Source: an uncultured Burkholderiales bacterium (GTDB lineage Bacteria > Pseudomonadota > Gammaproteobacteria > Burkholderiales > Burkholderiaceae_D). Taken from it: a stretch of DNA of 6,123 nt. Positions within the stretch are counted from its first letter, which is position 1; each line of letters opens with the position of its first letter. Of the stretch, positions 5,992-6,123 are shown piece by piece. The translations under genes and the position numbers were made by a program. The DNA lies in the NCBI GenBank assembly GCA_937872165.1, contig CALMOR010000215.1:12078-18200 (forward strand), in the 5' to 3' direction. The notes beneath the pieces are model-generated. The model saw nothing but the letters and a program-made list of their open reading frames with translations. It had not been told where the DNA came from and did not search any database.

Positions 5992-6123
5992 ATGTCATTT
6001 GCTGCCCTCGGCTTGTCCGAGCCGCTCGTTCGCGCTTGCGCGGATACCGGTTACACCACCCCCACCCCCCTCCAGACCGCAGCCAAACCCGCCGGCCAAG
6101 CAAGCCGCGCCCAGCTACCCCCC
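5992..6123 (+). CDS. DEAD-box ATP-dependent RNA helicase (RhlE-like), N-terminal fragment
   Basis: These are the first 44 codons of a helicase gene that continues past the window. The protein opens MSFAALGLSEPLVRACADTG and runs into YTTPTPLQ. This is the Q motif of DEAD-box helicases: aromatic F3, then GY..PTP.Q with Q28, which contacts adenine of ATP. The opening is typical of proteobacterial RhlE, which acts in ribosome assembly and RNA turnover. From residue 32 on, the text departs from the expected AIPAVLAGRDLL pattern in a way that suggests base-call errors near a sequence end. No Shine-Dalgarno precedes the ATG; it is chosen because the conserved MSF start matches. Too short to separate RhlE from close paralogues. 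Confidence 0.8.
   Translation, partial: MSFAALGLSEPLVRACADTGYTTPTPLQTAAKPAGQASRAQLPP

Overview
This is a GC-rich (roughly two-thirds G+C by eye) bacterial segment with dense coding, short or overlapping gene junctions and strong G/C bias at third codon positions. Gene content and protein style (EgtB with a Tyr-Tyr pair, multiheme class I cytochromes c, an RhlE-like DEAD-box N-terminus) suggest a proteobacterium, most likely a betaproteobacterium. That placement is inference; there is no rRNA or other decisive marker.

Layout: (1) 2-892 (+) is the 3' part of an ABC-2 type transporter permease gene cut by the window edge. (2) 893-1067 is a 175 bp intergenic region with a candidate promoter whose spacer is filled by a perfect 7 bp inverted repeat. 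(3) 1068-3448 (+) is a two-gene ergothioneine operon, egtD then egtB, joined by an ATGA start/stop overlap. EgtD trimethylates the histidine alpha-amino group and EgtB adds the sulfur at the imidazole C2. (4) Seven bases later, and convergent to egtB, ends a minus-strand operon running 5761 to 3456: a DUF427 protein, a diheme c4-like cytochrome and a triheme membrane-anchored cytochrome c. The three genes are packed with 0 nt and ATGA junctions, which implies co-transcription and translational coupling. No dehydrogenase subunit lies in the window. (5) 5762-5991 is the divergent intergenic region. It carries a good -10 box for the plus strand, then about 127 nt with four consecutive stem-loops and a possible pseudoknot. 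(6) 5992-6123 (+) is the start of a DEAD-box RNA helicase gene (RhlE-like) that runs off the window.

Functionally there are two main units: ergothioneine (redox thiol) synthesis, and periplasmic electron transfer by c-type cytochromes with a small DUF427 protein. The observations most worth checking are the structured leader of the helicase gene, the apparent run of base-call errors in the last ~40 bases, the Tyr-Tyr type EgtB without egtA or egtC beside it, and the cytochrome/DUF427 operon lacking a catalytic partner. I saw no mobile element, CRISPR array, tRNA or rRNA.
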